64,000 nt of DNA from Chiua virens (lineage: Eukaryota > Basidiomycota > Agaricomycetes > Boletales > Boletaceae), in assembly GCA_019787685.1 (NCBI GenBank), contig JAHNUO010000003.1, positions 496,001-560,000 on the forward strand, in the 5' to 3' direction. The first letter of the stretch is position 1. Each line of letters starts with the position of its first letter. A program made the translations under genes and the position numbers. Below the pieces are notes generated by a model. It saw nothing but the letters and a program-made list of their open reading frames with translations, was not told the origin of the DNA and did no database searches. This document shows positions 38,079 through 52,084 of the stretch, piece by piece.

Positions 38079-39581
38079 TCATGCCCACTTGCCAGGTATC
38101 ACAGGGTGCGAAGAAGACAGACCGCCATCCACTGCAAGGTTTTGTCCATTGACGTAACTCGACTCGTCTTCAAGTTGTATATCAGTATCGAGTGCATCAT
38201 TTATCAACAAACGTATCCGACCCTCACCTGATGCTAAGAAGAGGGCCATCTTTGCAATTTCTACGACGCGTGATCAGCTCGTGGAGGAAAGGTTTTCAGG
38301 GTCGGGCTGCAAAACACATACCCTGCGGGACACCGTATCTGCCCATTGCATTCAACTGTCCAATCTTGCGTTCATTCCCTCGTTCACGAGCGGCATCGAA
38401 CATACTCTTCGTCATACCTGTCTCGATCAAACCAGGGCAGATCGAGTTCACGCGGATGTCAGTCTTCTGCAGCTGGTACACGCTCGTTTGTGCGATTGAG
38501 TTAACGCTGCGGTCTGGATAAGACTGTTGTACAAGGGAAGAATTGTGGCGTGCTCACGCAGCTTTACTTGCACTATCTGGATCATCACTTAAAATAACCT
38601 GTATAGTAAAGGAAGAGAGGCTCACAATCCACAGCGCCAGCGCCTGAGCGCAACCCAGCAACTAGTGAAGCGTGAATACCGAAAAGGCAAAGAAAGCAGG
38701 TGAAGGACGGACCAGAAGCGGTCAAGATAATGCTCCCACCGCTCAATGTCTTGCCGCTCGAAGGGTTCGTGTGCATCATGGCTTGCGAGCCATGCTTGAC
38801 GGCTAAGAAACAGCTAGAAAGCACGCGTGAGTACAGCGAAAGATACTCCGAGGAGGTAGCCCTGCTTACGAAAGGGTGTTAATTCGCATCGTCTCCATGA
38901 ACTGCTTCGAGGTCGTGTCATGGAGAACCGCAGCCTTGGCGATTCCAGCCTACTGTGGCGTCAGGGGTGGGACACGTCTGGAAGGGAAACGACAGACGTT
39001 GGCAAAGAAGACATCCATCTGGCCCTCTTCGTCAATCGCTTGTTTGCAAACGGCAGCTATCGCGGCATCATCCGCAGCATCAGCTTGGATGGTTGTCACC
39101 TGTAACACCCTCATGAGCTGGCGAAATTGTGGTCCCAACCTCGCATCTGACCTTTACGTCTGGATATGTGCTTTCGATCGTCGACTTGAGGTCCGGCAAA
39201 TTTTCTGGAGAGAAATCCATTAAATAAAGGTGTCTTGCGCCTATAAACCCAACCGTAATGAGCACTGCCCACAAGATGCGAACGAATCATCATTCAGACC
39301 CTCGTGTGCGAAGAGGAGCGCAGAAGCACGCCTGGGTAATAACACATCACAAGCGAAATAAGAGTGTAAGTGAAGACACCAGGGCTCGACAACATTAGAC
39401 ATTACCCAATGCCATACAACGAACCCACACCAGTAATGACGCAAACCTTTCCATTGAGTTGCTGTCTGCGAGGATTCTTGAGATGTGACTGGACCTGCTC
39501 AATTCGGGAGACCGTTCTCTGGTAATGTTCCTCTGGGGTGGCCTTCTGGCCTTTGGTAGCATACGAGCTAGCTTTCGCCAT
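38079..39581 (-). CDS. Short-chain dehydrogenase/reductase (classical SDR)
   Basis: NAD(P)-dependent oxidoreductase with the classical SDR order. Start [20 protein letters not shown], then [16 protein letters not shown], a glycine-rich nucleotide-binding loop (TGxxxGxG type), [14 protein letters not shown] at the end of beta-2, an NAG-region motif beginning MDVFFAN, catalytic-core Ser in GGSIILTAS (spliced to VAGLRSGAG), and [20 protein letters not shown] with the catalytic Tyr and Lys of YxxxK. Then [20 protein letters not shown] and [17 protein letters not shown], ending at 38079. The YSASK motif is rebuilt across an intron (TGTGGATT/ATAGTGCAAG). At least eight introns. The substrate cannot be told from sequence; the gene stands alone, with no visible pathway partners. 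About 310 aa with a slightly long N-terminus. Confidence 0.9.
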
Positions 39582-39834
39582 CGTCACGGTGAGTAGAATA
39601 CAGGACAGTGACGACGGAACTGTACGGGTTGTGGACGAGCTTGTTCTTTATGTAAGCAAATATATTGGTACCTTATTGGTACCTAGTAACCTACGACACA
39701 GCCTGGGTTATGTACACTGATAACCCAATAGATACATCCTAGTCCACGTCTCCGGATCCACCAGAAATTTAAAGACAAGAAAGTAAGAAAATCAATATCG
39801 GCAAGCCGAATCGTGTTGGAAGCCCACTGAGAGG

Positions 39835-40649
39835 CTAGTATCTAGGCGTGTAATGATAGCCATTGTTTCCTGGACCTCCATGCGGTGACGCTCTGCTATA
39901 GGGACTATCGTAATGTACAGGAAAATTCTGTGCATGACGATCCGGAGTAGCATCCATGGGATAGGTGTACTGCTGGTGGACAACCGGTGCAGGCTGGTGT
40001 ACATACGAGCCATCATTGACGTATGACCCGGGATACATCGGCAGAGAAGGCGGCGCCTGGTGCGTGTATCCTGGGTGGGGGGGAAATTCGGCGGGAGACT
40101 GATCCGATGGAGCCGGGGAAGAGGACGAGGTGTACGACTCAGGAGAGTCATACGCTTCCGGAGCCGAGCTCATATCGTTCACCTCCGTGCAAGGGGTATC
40201 TGGATAGACTGCGCCAGGTAGTCCAGTGGAAGCGTGTTCCGGGAAGACGCGAGACTGCCTCGGAGCATCATGTCCGTCATGAAACAGGCCAGGGATATCG
40301 TGATCGACGCAAGGATCTATATGCTGCTCAACATATGAGCTTGTAAAAGGCTCCGGAGGTCCGGAGAAGATGGGCGTAGACGGAGACACTGGAGAGTCCT
40401 GCCGTCCGCAGGGAACATGCCTTTTCGTTGGATCAAAGGTCATGACCGGCTTGGTAGGAGGAGCGGCCTTGCGCTTCTTCCGAGACGGAGGTGCCGGCTT
40501 CCTTTCCCTGTCCTGAGCGAGCGGCTCACGGGTCATCAATGGTCTCGTCGGCTCCCTCGGCCTCTGTGGAGGACAGTTAGAGTAGGAATGAAGCAGCAAT
40601 GAGACGAACCCACCGCCGCGGCTTCTCTGCGAGTGGAAGCAGGAGACAT
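39835..40649 (-). CDS. Proline/serine-rich uncharacterised protein with basic nuclear-type motif
   Basis: Two exons: MSPASTRREAAA (ATG at 40649) spliced over about 48 nt to a long exon ending at 39835. About 255 aa. A basic cluster (PPSRKKRKAAPP, residues about 35-45) could be a nuclear localisation signal. The rest is rich in P, S, Y and H with the tail PYSRASPHGGPGNNGYHYTP; no folded domain is seen. Such composition is common in fungal regulators with low-complexity activation regions. It lies 360 bp from CCT6, pointing away from it. Function unknown; the gene call rests on the clean splice and coding-like composition. Confidence 0.55.
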
Positions 40650-41009
40650 GATAGTCAAAGGAAACGAGCTCGATGAAGATATCGTTCTTCAAAGCGAAGA
40701 GGTTTTTGCCCTCGTTTGACCTCCAAACGGATTAGAGGGAACGATATATAGTAGACGGACCGGTATTTTTTTGACGTCCATTTCGAAGCACGTTTGAGTG
40801 ATAGAAACGCGCCAGCCTGGTGCCGTAGCTGTGGGGATAACGGTAAGACATCGGCCATGGTAGGTTAGGTCAAGGTCGAGGTGATGGTTCATATCCAAGC
40901 CTTGCCGAATTGGCACTCCGCCTCCTACTATCTTCGACTAAACACTTACGAACTTGGTGACCAACCATCACGTCGAGCTCGACCACCACGTTGAACTCAA
41001 TCGTTGATC

Positions 41010-43120
41010 ATGTCGTCCAGTATAGAACTAATCAATCCAAAAGCCGAAAGCGTTCGTCGCGCTGCGGCGCTGCAGGTAATTTCATTTCGCTGCATGTCTT
41101 TCCTCGTTCGCATCCTCCCACCAGGTCAATACAACAGGTGCGATGGGTCTCGCAAGTGTGGTGAAGGGTAATCTCGGTAAGTCTAGCGCCCCCCATCTCG
41201 TCCCTCCGTTCCGCGATCGAATCTGTTGCAGGCCCAAGAGGAACGCTCAAGATGCTCGTGGACGGTGCTGGTCAGATCAAGATGACCAAGGATGGCAAAG
41301 TCCTGCTATCCGAGATGCAAATACAGAATCCGACAGCCGCGATGATCGCCCGTACGGCAGTCTCCCAAGACGATCAAGTTGGCGATGGCACCACCTCCGT
41401 CGTTCTCCTCGTAGGAGAGTTGCTCAAACAAGCTGATCGCTACATCTCAGAAGGCGTGCATCCTACCGTTATAGGCGAGGGATTTGATCTCGCGAAGAAA
41501 GAGGCTTTAGCCGTTTGTGTCCGATGCTAGTCCAGCTTCCGTCGAGTGCTGACGCAAGCTGCAGTTTCTGGACACGTTCAAACAGTCATCGAAGCTGGAT
41601 CGGCCAACCCTGATTAGTAGTCGCACACAGTTCGCTTGCGACCAAGCTGCACGCCTCGTTAGCGAAGCAGCTCGCAGCGGACGTTGTAGACGCCGTGCTC
41701 ACCATCAGGCCACCACCGCCCCTCAAAGGCACGTCTTTAATAAGAATCCAGGGTCTTTACACGCTAAAAGTTTACTGAAGGAGCCAGAGATCAGTGGAGA
41801 GACCCTATTGATCTCCACATGGTAGAAATTATGAAAATGCAGCATCGCACTGCGTCTGAAACTCAGCTTGTGCGTGGGTTGGTCATGGACCACGGCGCAA
41901 GACATCCGGATATGCCCAAACGCGTCGAGGAATGCCTACATTCTGACGTTGAATGTCAGTCTTGAATACGAGAAGACGTACGTCGATGCACATTACTTCC
42001 ATCAACTCTAAATTTAGAGTACCTTAGGGAGGTTAATTCTGGGTTCTTCTACTCGTCAGCCGAGCAGCGCGAGAAACTCGTTGAGTCTGAACGTCGCTTT
42101 GTGGACGCCAAAGTCAAAAAAATCGTGGAGCTCAAAAATCTCGTCTGTGACCAACCTGTCGGTGCTAATGAGAAACCGAAGAATTTCGTCGTTATTAATC
42201 AAAAAGGAATCGACCCTCTCAGCCTCGATATTCTCGCAAAAAATGGCATTCTTGCCCTGCGGCGTGCGAAGCGACGCAATATGGAGCGGTGCGCCTCCGA
42301 TACTGAGACGTAATAAGATAGCTTATTGATCGTACAAACTTGCTTATCACAGGCTGCAGCTCATTTGTGGAGGCATAGCACAAAACTCCGTTGATGACCT
42401 CATTCCGGACATTCTCGGGTGGGCTGGTCTCATCTATGAGCACACCCTTGGCGAGGAGAAATTCACGTTCCTCGAGGACGTCAAGGATCCCAAGAGTGTC
42501 ACGCTTCTGATCAAGGGCCCTAACGCGCATACAATCCAGCAAATTCAGGATGCCCTCCGTGATGGCCTTCGTGCCGTCAAGAATGCACTCGAGGACGAAT
42601 GTTTGATCCCTGGTGCTGGCGCATTCGAGGTCGCCTGTGCTGCACATCTCAGTGGATCTGTCAAGAAGGCTGCCAAGGGAAGGGTCAAAATGGGAGTGCA
42701 GGCTTTCGCAGATGCATTGTTGATCATCCCAAAGACCCTCGCCCATAATGGTGGCTTTGACGTTCAAGACGTCGTCGTGGCCCTGCAGGTGCGCGTCCTT
42801 TTTAGGTTTATATTGCGATCGAGATCTTGCTGAATTGTTTGGTTCTGTATCTCCCCTAGGATGAACAATCGGAAGGCAAAATCGTTGGTATCGACCTTCT
42901 GTCTGGCGAGCCGTTTGACCCCACCGTCGAGGGTATCTGGGACAATTATAGAGTAAAGCGACAGATGTTGAACTCCTGGTGAGTCCTGCCATGCCAGGTG
43001 TCCTCAACGCGTGTTGTGCTTATTTAGGCACGCAGTTCCGTCATCGCCGTAAATTTGTTGTCAACAGATGAAATACTGCGGGCTGGACGGAGCTCACTCA
43101 AGCCAGATGGGCAGTCGTGA
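41010..43120 (+). CDS. CCT6: T-complex protein 1 subunit zeta (CCT6), with apparent frameshifts
   Basis: Subunit of the cytosolic CCT/TRiC chaperonin that folds actin and tubulin. The spliced protein follows human CCT6A throughout: [56 protein letters not shown], the ATPase motif [162 protein letters not shown], ending [12 protein letters not shown]. Two 1-nt frame changes have no intron to explain them: near 41616 (after RPTLI) and near 41930 (after KRVE). One intron near 41732 seems to use a GC donor. Since CCT6 is essential in fungi, sequence errors are likelier than a dead gene. Confidence 0.9.
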
Positions 43121-43393
43121 TAGATAAGAGTCGCATATACAGTGTTATCGTCTCCCGATGTTAGATTCGATGAACTCGTCAAACCACGTCGTAACTATGA
43201 ACATTAACAACTATACGGTTCGTAAGATACCTAAAATATGGCTTGCCAACGTGAAGAAATGGAAAAATGTACCTTGAACAAGGCATAAATTATTGCTATA
43301 AAGCGGTCGGGAGTTGGGCAAACGAGTGAACAAGCGTCAAGAGAAGAGAAATAAATTACACCGGAGGATTCTTCTACAGGATTTGTTGCGAGG

Positions 43394-46300
43394 TTAATCG
43401 GAAAGAATGTCTGATGCAGAATCCCATCCAGCGTGGACGAGATGGGTCGGCGAAGCCGATTCATCGCCACGAAAGGAAGCAGACTTCTTCAGGTAATGGG
43501 ACATGGGTGTTGCCTGGGCATTCTTCCACGGCACGACTGCTGGAAGTTCTGTGGTGTATGTAACACGGAGATGAGAAGGCGGGTCTTCATTTGTGAATCC
43601 TTCGTGGCTCTCTGGAGTTTGTGCGAGGAGTCCTTCAACAGCACGGTCGTCGTCGGAGTTTGTACTCTCATATGACTGCTCACCAGGGAACGCCGTGCGA
43701 GGTTTCAAAGGGTTGTCCGAGAAGTCCCCTACCTGCGAGGAGGATCAATTCTACGAATATGAAAGCACCTGGAAACCATACGTACGGCCTCGGTTGCTGT
43801 TTCTGACATTGCCTGGCCAATGATATCGACTACTGCAGACTTCTGCGGTGATACCGATCGACCAGGAAGCGTTGTCCGTGTACTCAACGCGGATGATATC
43901 TCAGATTGTGGTGCTGTCAAAGATAAATTATTTTCATCAGGAAGCGAAGACCTTGGTCGTAGTCTCTGGCTCCGACGGGTTCCGGTCCCTGATTCTAACG
44001 GTGACTTGGTGGTTGAAGACCATCGTCGCCTGGCAAAATTAATTGGGGAAGGTTTGAACGTCAGGATAGTGGAGATGTCGTGCATGGCACGGCGTGGCGT
44101 GGTTAGACGGGGAGTAGGCTCTTCAAATTTACTGTCATGGCTAGGCTCGCCATGGAATGGGAGTTGGTCTGGGCTTGGAATCGGAAGTGGAGTACGATCT
44201 TGAGGGGTGACAGGTCCGTTACTCTCACTCTCTATGGTAGGAAGAGAGCCCTCTGCGTCTTCATCGTCAGGGGAGGAGTCTCCAGGTAGGGGGGGAGCCC
44301 ACGCCCTGCGGGCAAAATTCGTGGGGTTAGGCCGACATAGGAGACCAGCGTTCATGCCCTTGAACCTTAATGAAGAGGAACCGCTGGGATTGTGCGGAAC
44401 CGGATCTTCATCTCCGTCTACTGGACGCGGACTACTGCGTATTTTCTTACCGGGACGGGGTGACTCGTCGAGACCAGTGGTAGCCCGCCCACGCTTCCCG
44501 TTGGCAAGAACAGGGAGTTCCTCATGGTCGTTGTTGGTTTCAAGCTGCTTCTGCTTATCTCCTAGCCACCGTTCTACCTTTTTCCTCTGCATGGCCCTCT
44601 GCGCCAGCGTTGAACCACTTCGTAGGCTACCAATCCTTTTTCTCACAAATCTACCATTCGTAGTTGCTTTCTTGCCGAAACGACCATTGGAGTCTCTGGG
44701 CTGTAATTTGACAGCTAGAGACTTGGGCTTCAGGTTTCCTCGTGAGGATGGACTAGCAGGTTCACTTCTCGATTTCACGCTGACCGGAGAGGAGAAGCGA
44801 GGCCGTATGATCTTGGCAAGCGTAAAGGCCTGAGAATTTGGAGGTGGCGATGCCCGATGTAGTCTAGTTGGGGATGATTTACGCGGTCTGCCTCGTTTGC
44901 GTTTCGGAATTTCTTCCACCATAGGGTGTTTGCGAGGACGTCCCCGCTTCCTCTTAGGCATCAAGAGCTCTTTCGCTTTTTCGGACATCTCGACGACTGG
45001 TCCCTGTTCCATCTTTCGCCTCTTCGCCGGCCGTTCCTCGCCAGCGGGTACATGTTTGGTTTCCACGGAAGAAACGTTCTTCTGAGCAGGGCGCTTGGAA
45101 GACGGTTCCCCGTCATCCCGGGGAACAGGGGTAACGACCTGACTGGCTAAACGAGCGGGCCATGGCCGTGAATAAATAGCAAAATGACGCATGCATCTGC
45201 GCAAAAATGAAACGGCACAACGTGAGATAGAGTTGAGCTTTTAAATGAATGGAAGGTTAACTCACCGAGGACACTCTTGCGGCTCCTTGCGTTTCTTGCC
45301 TCGCCGCGGTGTCGTGTCAATATTAAGTCCCCAAACAATCTGATTGTCGACGGAAATCATGGGCAGAACGTTGTGGCATGTTACACACGTAGGTAACGGT
45401 TGTCCGTCTGGTCCCACGGGCACAATCTGGTTGGCAACACCCAACCACTCGTTCCTATCGACATGCAATGAGGGACGCGTGCGCAGAATCCGTGCTTCAG
45501 GTTCTTCCTTGATTGGGACTCTATCCCTTTCTTTATTACAAACAGGGGTGGATAGCCTGCTAGCACTTCGTCCTGCGTGTCGAGAAGACAATTGTGCAGG
45601 GTCAGGTGGAATAGGCGTCACAGACTTCGTGGAAACATCGGGGGTAGCAGTTGCAGACCCTTCCTGCCGTTGCCGCATCGACCTGGAAGCCCTCGGTTCG
45701 TCAGCCAAGTCGGAACAACGGCTGAAAGGAGGAACAGAACTGTTGAATCGAAGCAAAAGTCAATATATGAATAGTGCATATGCTACTAACTGACCTTGAG
45801 GCTGATCTTCGCGACGCTGATCGACGGACAGAAGAAGAGTCGCCTCTCAGCTCCAAGTCAACGTCAGCGACGTCCGAGACATTTGCGAGGGGCCTATTTC
45901 CTTCCTTTTCCTCATCATCACTTTCGTCTGATTCATCATCCTGTTCCTGGATAATGGCATATACTCCGCGGCGAGTTCTGCGCTCGTTCACGTTGCCCAC
46001 CGCAGTCAGCACAGGCTCGGAATCGCTGAGATCATCGTCCGATGCTCCGGCATCCGAATCACAGCCGGAGGCCTCGCCTTCAGGACCATATCCTCCCCTT
46101 CCGTTCTTCTCGCATGTTTCACAAAGGCAGTATCTGTTCTTGCTGCCAACTAAAGGACTAAGTCAGCTGTAAGGCGCAGAAGAAGCATCGCTTGGACTGA
46201 CAATAGCCATCGCCATAATGCGCTGTTATTTCTTCGCCGACGGCGATAGACCGGAGGACACGAAAAGTAATGTATTTGCCTTCCCGAAACAGCTCACAAT

Positions 46301-47159
46301 TATTCTCGCAATCGTGCTGAAGGAAAATGTGAGATGAGCACATACTTTAAGATGATTGTGACTTACGTTCACGAATCGAGCAGGACCCAAAAATAGATGA
46401 TTTTTCTTCATCTGGCGGGAATGGATCACGCTAAAGTCCCTCCTGATGTCAAGGTTTCTCAGGTCGGTCCGCTTGAGCTCCTTGTCCTCTTCTTTGGACA
46501 GGTGCGCCATTGAGCCCTTCAATTCTGCAATGACCATGCCAGGAGAAAGAGGACGGGTCGCAAGGATACACAACTCCGACTTGCCGGTCTTGTGGGAGTA
46601 CCGTGATGTATGCGCTATCTCGATGCAACCTCCAGGATGGTAAAGCTCGAAATACCGCGACGCATGTCTGTGGCGAACCGAACTTCAGGCGCCGTTAACG
46701 AAACAACAGGGTTGTACACACGTGGCGAATGCATTAATCTGCTTTTGTGTATATGGCTTAAGGTAATAACGAACGGGCTGTAGACTGGAACGGTGCAAGG
46801 TTGAGAGATAAGGTTCAGAAGGGGCAGTGATGGAGACACTAACGCGAGGAGTTTGTCGACTGCTTGACGCACAGCGTTCTGGGGGGTGCCCTTGCTTTCG
46901 ACCAACTGGGGAGGTAAAAAGCGACATGTATGAAAGTAGTTGGATACATACGTTGGGAAATGAACAAGATAGGATGAGTGTAGGTGGATGTGCGACTCAC
47001 GCGTCTAGAAATTGCCATGAGATCGCTCGCAGGAACCTTTGGGAGTCTTCGAGAAGAATCCATTTTGTGAACGCAGAGGGGGACATTTCCGGTGCCTAAC
47101 TTTTCAACCAGAAGGTGACTAAGAAAGTCGTCGTCCCGAGAGAGGTCACGCATGTTCAT
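43394..47159 (-). CDS. SET9: Histone H4-K20 methyltransferase SET9 (Suv4-20 type) with AT-hooks
   Basis: Nuclear SAM-dependent methyltransferase for histone H4 lysine 20; in fission yeast this mark recruits the damage checkpoint adaptor. Start MNMRDLSRDDDFLSHLLVEK at 47159, then KINAFATH-type helices, the pre-SET/SET part (CILATRPLSPGMVIAELKGS, LGPARFVNHDCENNCELF, ITFRVLRSIAVGEEITAHYG, DGYF) and the post-SET cysteines CLCETC. The catalytic NH-C core (VNHDC) and the Tyr of HYGDGYF are present; several of these motifs are rebuilt across introns. An acidic/serine-rich region follows (DDESDESDDEEKEG), then a short Cys pair (CVTCHN), and a long basic tail with two AT-hooks (KRKRGRPRKHP and KRKRGRPRKSS). 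The last exon starts near 43730 and ends ASDILSD at 43394. About 1,130 aa. Its tail repeats a motif P.P.NFARR.W. Confidence 0.9.
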
Positions 47160-47483
47160 GATTTTGGTGGGTCGCCATGTCAAGGAGGTCCCTCTTAGGG
47201 AGTGAGAGCCAGCCGTCGATGTCGAGGGCATCGAGCTCGACGGGGAAGACGACGGGGGCGCGTTGGAGAAGGGGAGACACGAAGAAGAAGTGAAAATATG
47301 ACGCGAAGAGGCAGAGCAAGAAGGAACGTAGAGCACTGGTCCGGTTACGGCATCCCTCAATACCACGATTACATAATCTGACTTTCAACAAGGGAACAAA
47401 GCAAGTCTCATAGGTCCTTAGTTACATGGGTCATCATAGACGAGGCACTCGTTTTTTATCACACAACTAGCTATGGACAAATC

Positions 47484-48374
47484 TTATGCGTTGTGGGCAT
47501 GTTTCTGTTTGCCAGACCGCAGCTTCCTCACGTAGAACTGGTCCAATGATGTCAGCGCAGCACCTAACTAAACAAACGGATCAACTCACTTCAAGCTCCT
47601 TGCCCTCGAGGATGTACCCATCGGCACGACCAGATTGTCCCGGTCTGCTAGAAATGGACGCATATAGGCGGCCTGCGACGAATTGCTGCTCCAAAAGAGG
47701 GTCTACTTTGGCATCTGGAGAAGGATTAGCATATCAACTCGGATCGACCGAATGTGATATCACCTTTTTTTCTCTCGTCCAAATTGCGCTGCACGTGGTT
47801 GGATTTTTTCACCACCTCATCACCAGCGGCGGGTGCCTTGGCAGCACCCTTTTTGGTGATGGGCTGTGCGTACTGCATTCACCAAGGTCGTTTAGCGACG
47901 CATGCAAGTAAGGGCATATAACTACTCACGTGAGCCTCGTACCATTGTCTGAAGGGCGTCGCATCGATTTGGATGATAGCACCTCTTACGAGTGTGTTGG
48001 TGCGAACCAATTCATTGTTTGATGCATTGTAGACCTGCATCCCGTGAGCATCCTCAGATGTATATACCGAGATCTGGACTCACGACACCGATGATACGGG
48101 TCTTCCTAGTGGTGTGCTCTGAGCCCCATGCAAAGTTGCCAGAGTCGAGACGGAGAGCGCGGTACTTGAGATTACCGCCACGAACACGGACAGTGTGAAT
48201 ACGTTTCGCGCCAAGCTTGGTGCTGGCGGGTTGACGACCGAGCTCGAACTTTCTCTTCTTGCGGTAGTGAGCACGTTGGGCACCGGTTGCGGAGCGCTTG
48301 TGCCGGGATGAACGTGAAATACCTTTCGAGATGGTGAAGAAGGATGATCACCGCGAGGGACAGCACTTACCCAT
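47484..48374 (-). CDS. RPS8: 40S ribosomal protein S8 (eS8)
   Basis: The spliced protein reads [137 protein letters not shown] and ends HAHNA, matching eS8 over its whole length (about 210 aa). The first coding exon is only ATGG (48371-48374), followed by GTAAGTGC; a tiny first exon is common in ribosomal protein genes. Five or six exons. It diverges from UGP1 with about 246 bp between start codons. Confidence 0.95.
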
Positions 48375-48620
48375 ATCGTAGAGTCTTGAGGATGGGAGTC
48401 CCTTACGATGTTTTGATGATACTCACTGAAAATCAAGGTTTGAGGATATTCACACTCCGACGGTAAATTCCGACTATGTGGCTGTGCTAGGGGCTAATTC
48501 CTTTCAACGCCCTTTGCAACGTTTCGATCCAACCCCTCGCCATGCAAGCATGTCCGTTCCCCGCTTAAATGGCCCTTTCTCGCTTCCCACCGCTTCCTCT
48601 CCCTTGTCTTCTGGTTCACC

Positions 48621-50765
<2,145 letters not shown>

Positions 50766-50895
50766 TGGCCTGGTGTCGATAGCAATGGACCACTTTGTTT
50801 CGTACTGGTAGATTGGACTTTGGAGTCTTGTTGTAATTGTAAATAATCGTAATTCGCAAACAACACCAAATACCGTTCTCGTCCGAACATTCACC

Positions 50896-51300
50896 ATGGC
50901 CGGTGCAAGTCACTGTACGCTAATTCTATGACAATTGTCCCCGTTTCATCATACGGATGCTAATTCAGAGACAGTCTCAGGTTTCAATCCCCATCTTCCC
51001 GGGGCCAAATACCAATTCCTCTCCAAAGCCCTTGGTGCGACCATGTGGTTTTTCATATTCTACCGCGCTCGGTGAGTTGCACTTGTCCCATTTTTACATG
51101 CGCTCAAGTAAGACGGACCCTCTCCTTTCTTCCATGACGCGGTATAGTGAGGATGGTCCCAAGTTGTTGGTACGCTATCATGCACCAACTCGTCTCGTCT
51201 CACAACTAACACACCGGGTTCTCTTTTCCAGGGGCTACGACATCCATGGGAAGGCCATGGGCACGGACACCACGATGAGCATGCAGAGCACCACCATTGA
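50896..51300 (+). CDS. Small mitochondrial complex I subunit, NDUFB2-like
   Basis: Four exons (50896-50902, 50969-51071, 51148-51169, 51232-51300) join exactly to 201 nt, 66 aa. The protein reads MAETVSGFNPHLPGAKYQF, then SKALGATMWFFIFYRARED, a single membrane segment with W/F-rich face, GPKLLGLRHPWEGHGHGHHD and a His-rich tail. The pattern (MWFxxFYRA..DG..LLG.RHPWEGH) is that of the plant and fungal NDUFB2/AGGG-type accessory subunit of NADH:ubiquinone oxidoreductase in the inner mitochondrial membrane (remembered family pattern). The gene is too small and too finely split to show up as a single open frame. Exon 1 is only seven bases. Confidence 0.8.
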
Positions 51301-52084
51301 CGAGGTCGGGTATAGAATGTGTGACATGCTGCGTCTGTTTTCCGCCAATGTATACCATTACAATCCTACGTCCCAGATCTGGTGCCTTGGTTGGGGGACT
51401 AAAATCAACGTCTCGACAGTTTCAGATTTGCGTTATGCTCTCAGCAGCGGTTGACGTCGGTCGAGGTGTAAGTTCTCGACGAGCAAAACGAGTCGGCCAT
51501 ACCTACAATGTGTGCCACCCACTTTTCTGGCAATGCGACAATCCGATGCGCATGCCCTAGCCGTGTGGTATACCGCATGCTTGTTCCCAATGTCAGTGGT
51601 AATGGATTCCGTGCTGCGTTCAATCTGGTCTGCGACAATCATACCGTCCGACTTCCTTTCTCTTCTTTTGGTGAAGAAGGCGTCTTGGTCGCTTGGAGCA
51701 GGCGTCCGCTTGATCACGGATGATATTCCCCAGGCAAGGGAAGCATCGGGATCAGCGTCGCACTCAGCCCTGAATGGTGAATGTCTGGTCGTGGTTTCAC
51801 AAGGTGTGGACCAAAGATGCCGAAGAATGGTCAGTCAGCACAGACCCGAAGTTCGGGTCCAAGAGATAAGGAAATACTCTATATTCTTGGTTCCACTGCA
51901 GATAAGTCATGATAATCCAGAAAACTTACAATGCTGTGCTGTAAGTCTGTACGAGGGTTTCAAGTATGACAGAAAAAGTTGTATACATATGTGTATGCCG
52001 AGCATGCTGCGCCAGTCCATCTCATAAGTACCATTACGCCATCAATCTAAGCTAGTCCTTCTCCAATCTCCATCCCATCCACCC
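51301..52084. other. Convergent spacer, no gene recognised
   Basis: Lies between two converging genes. It has overlapping open frames on both strands (51512-52027 + and 51433-51717 -), neither with a known motif. The long plus-strand frame may be chance. Confidence 0.35.

Noticed and set aside
44207..44833. 208-codon open frame on the plus strand
   Set aside because: It is the antisense shadow of the basic SET9 tail, which is the clear coding strand.
51512..52027. 171-codon frame that might be a gene between NDUFB2-like and the phosphoesterase
   Set aside because: No motif, and overlapped on the other strand by a similarly open frame; probably chance in a convergent spacer.
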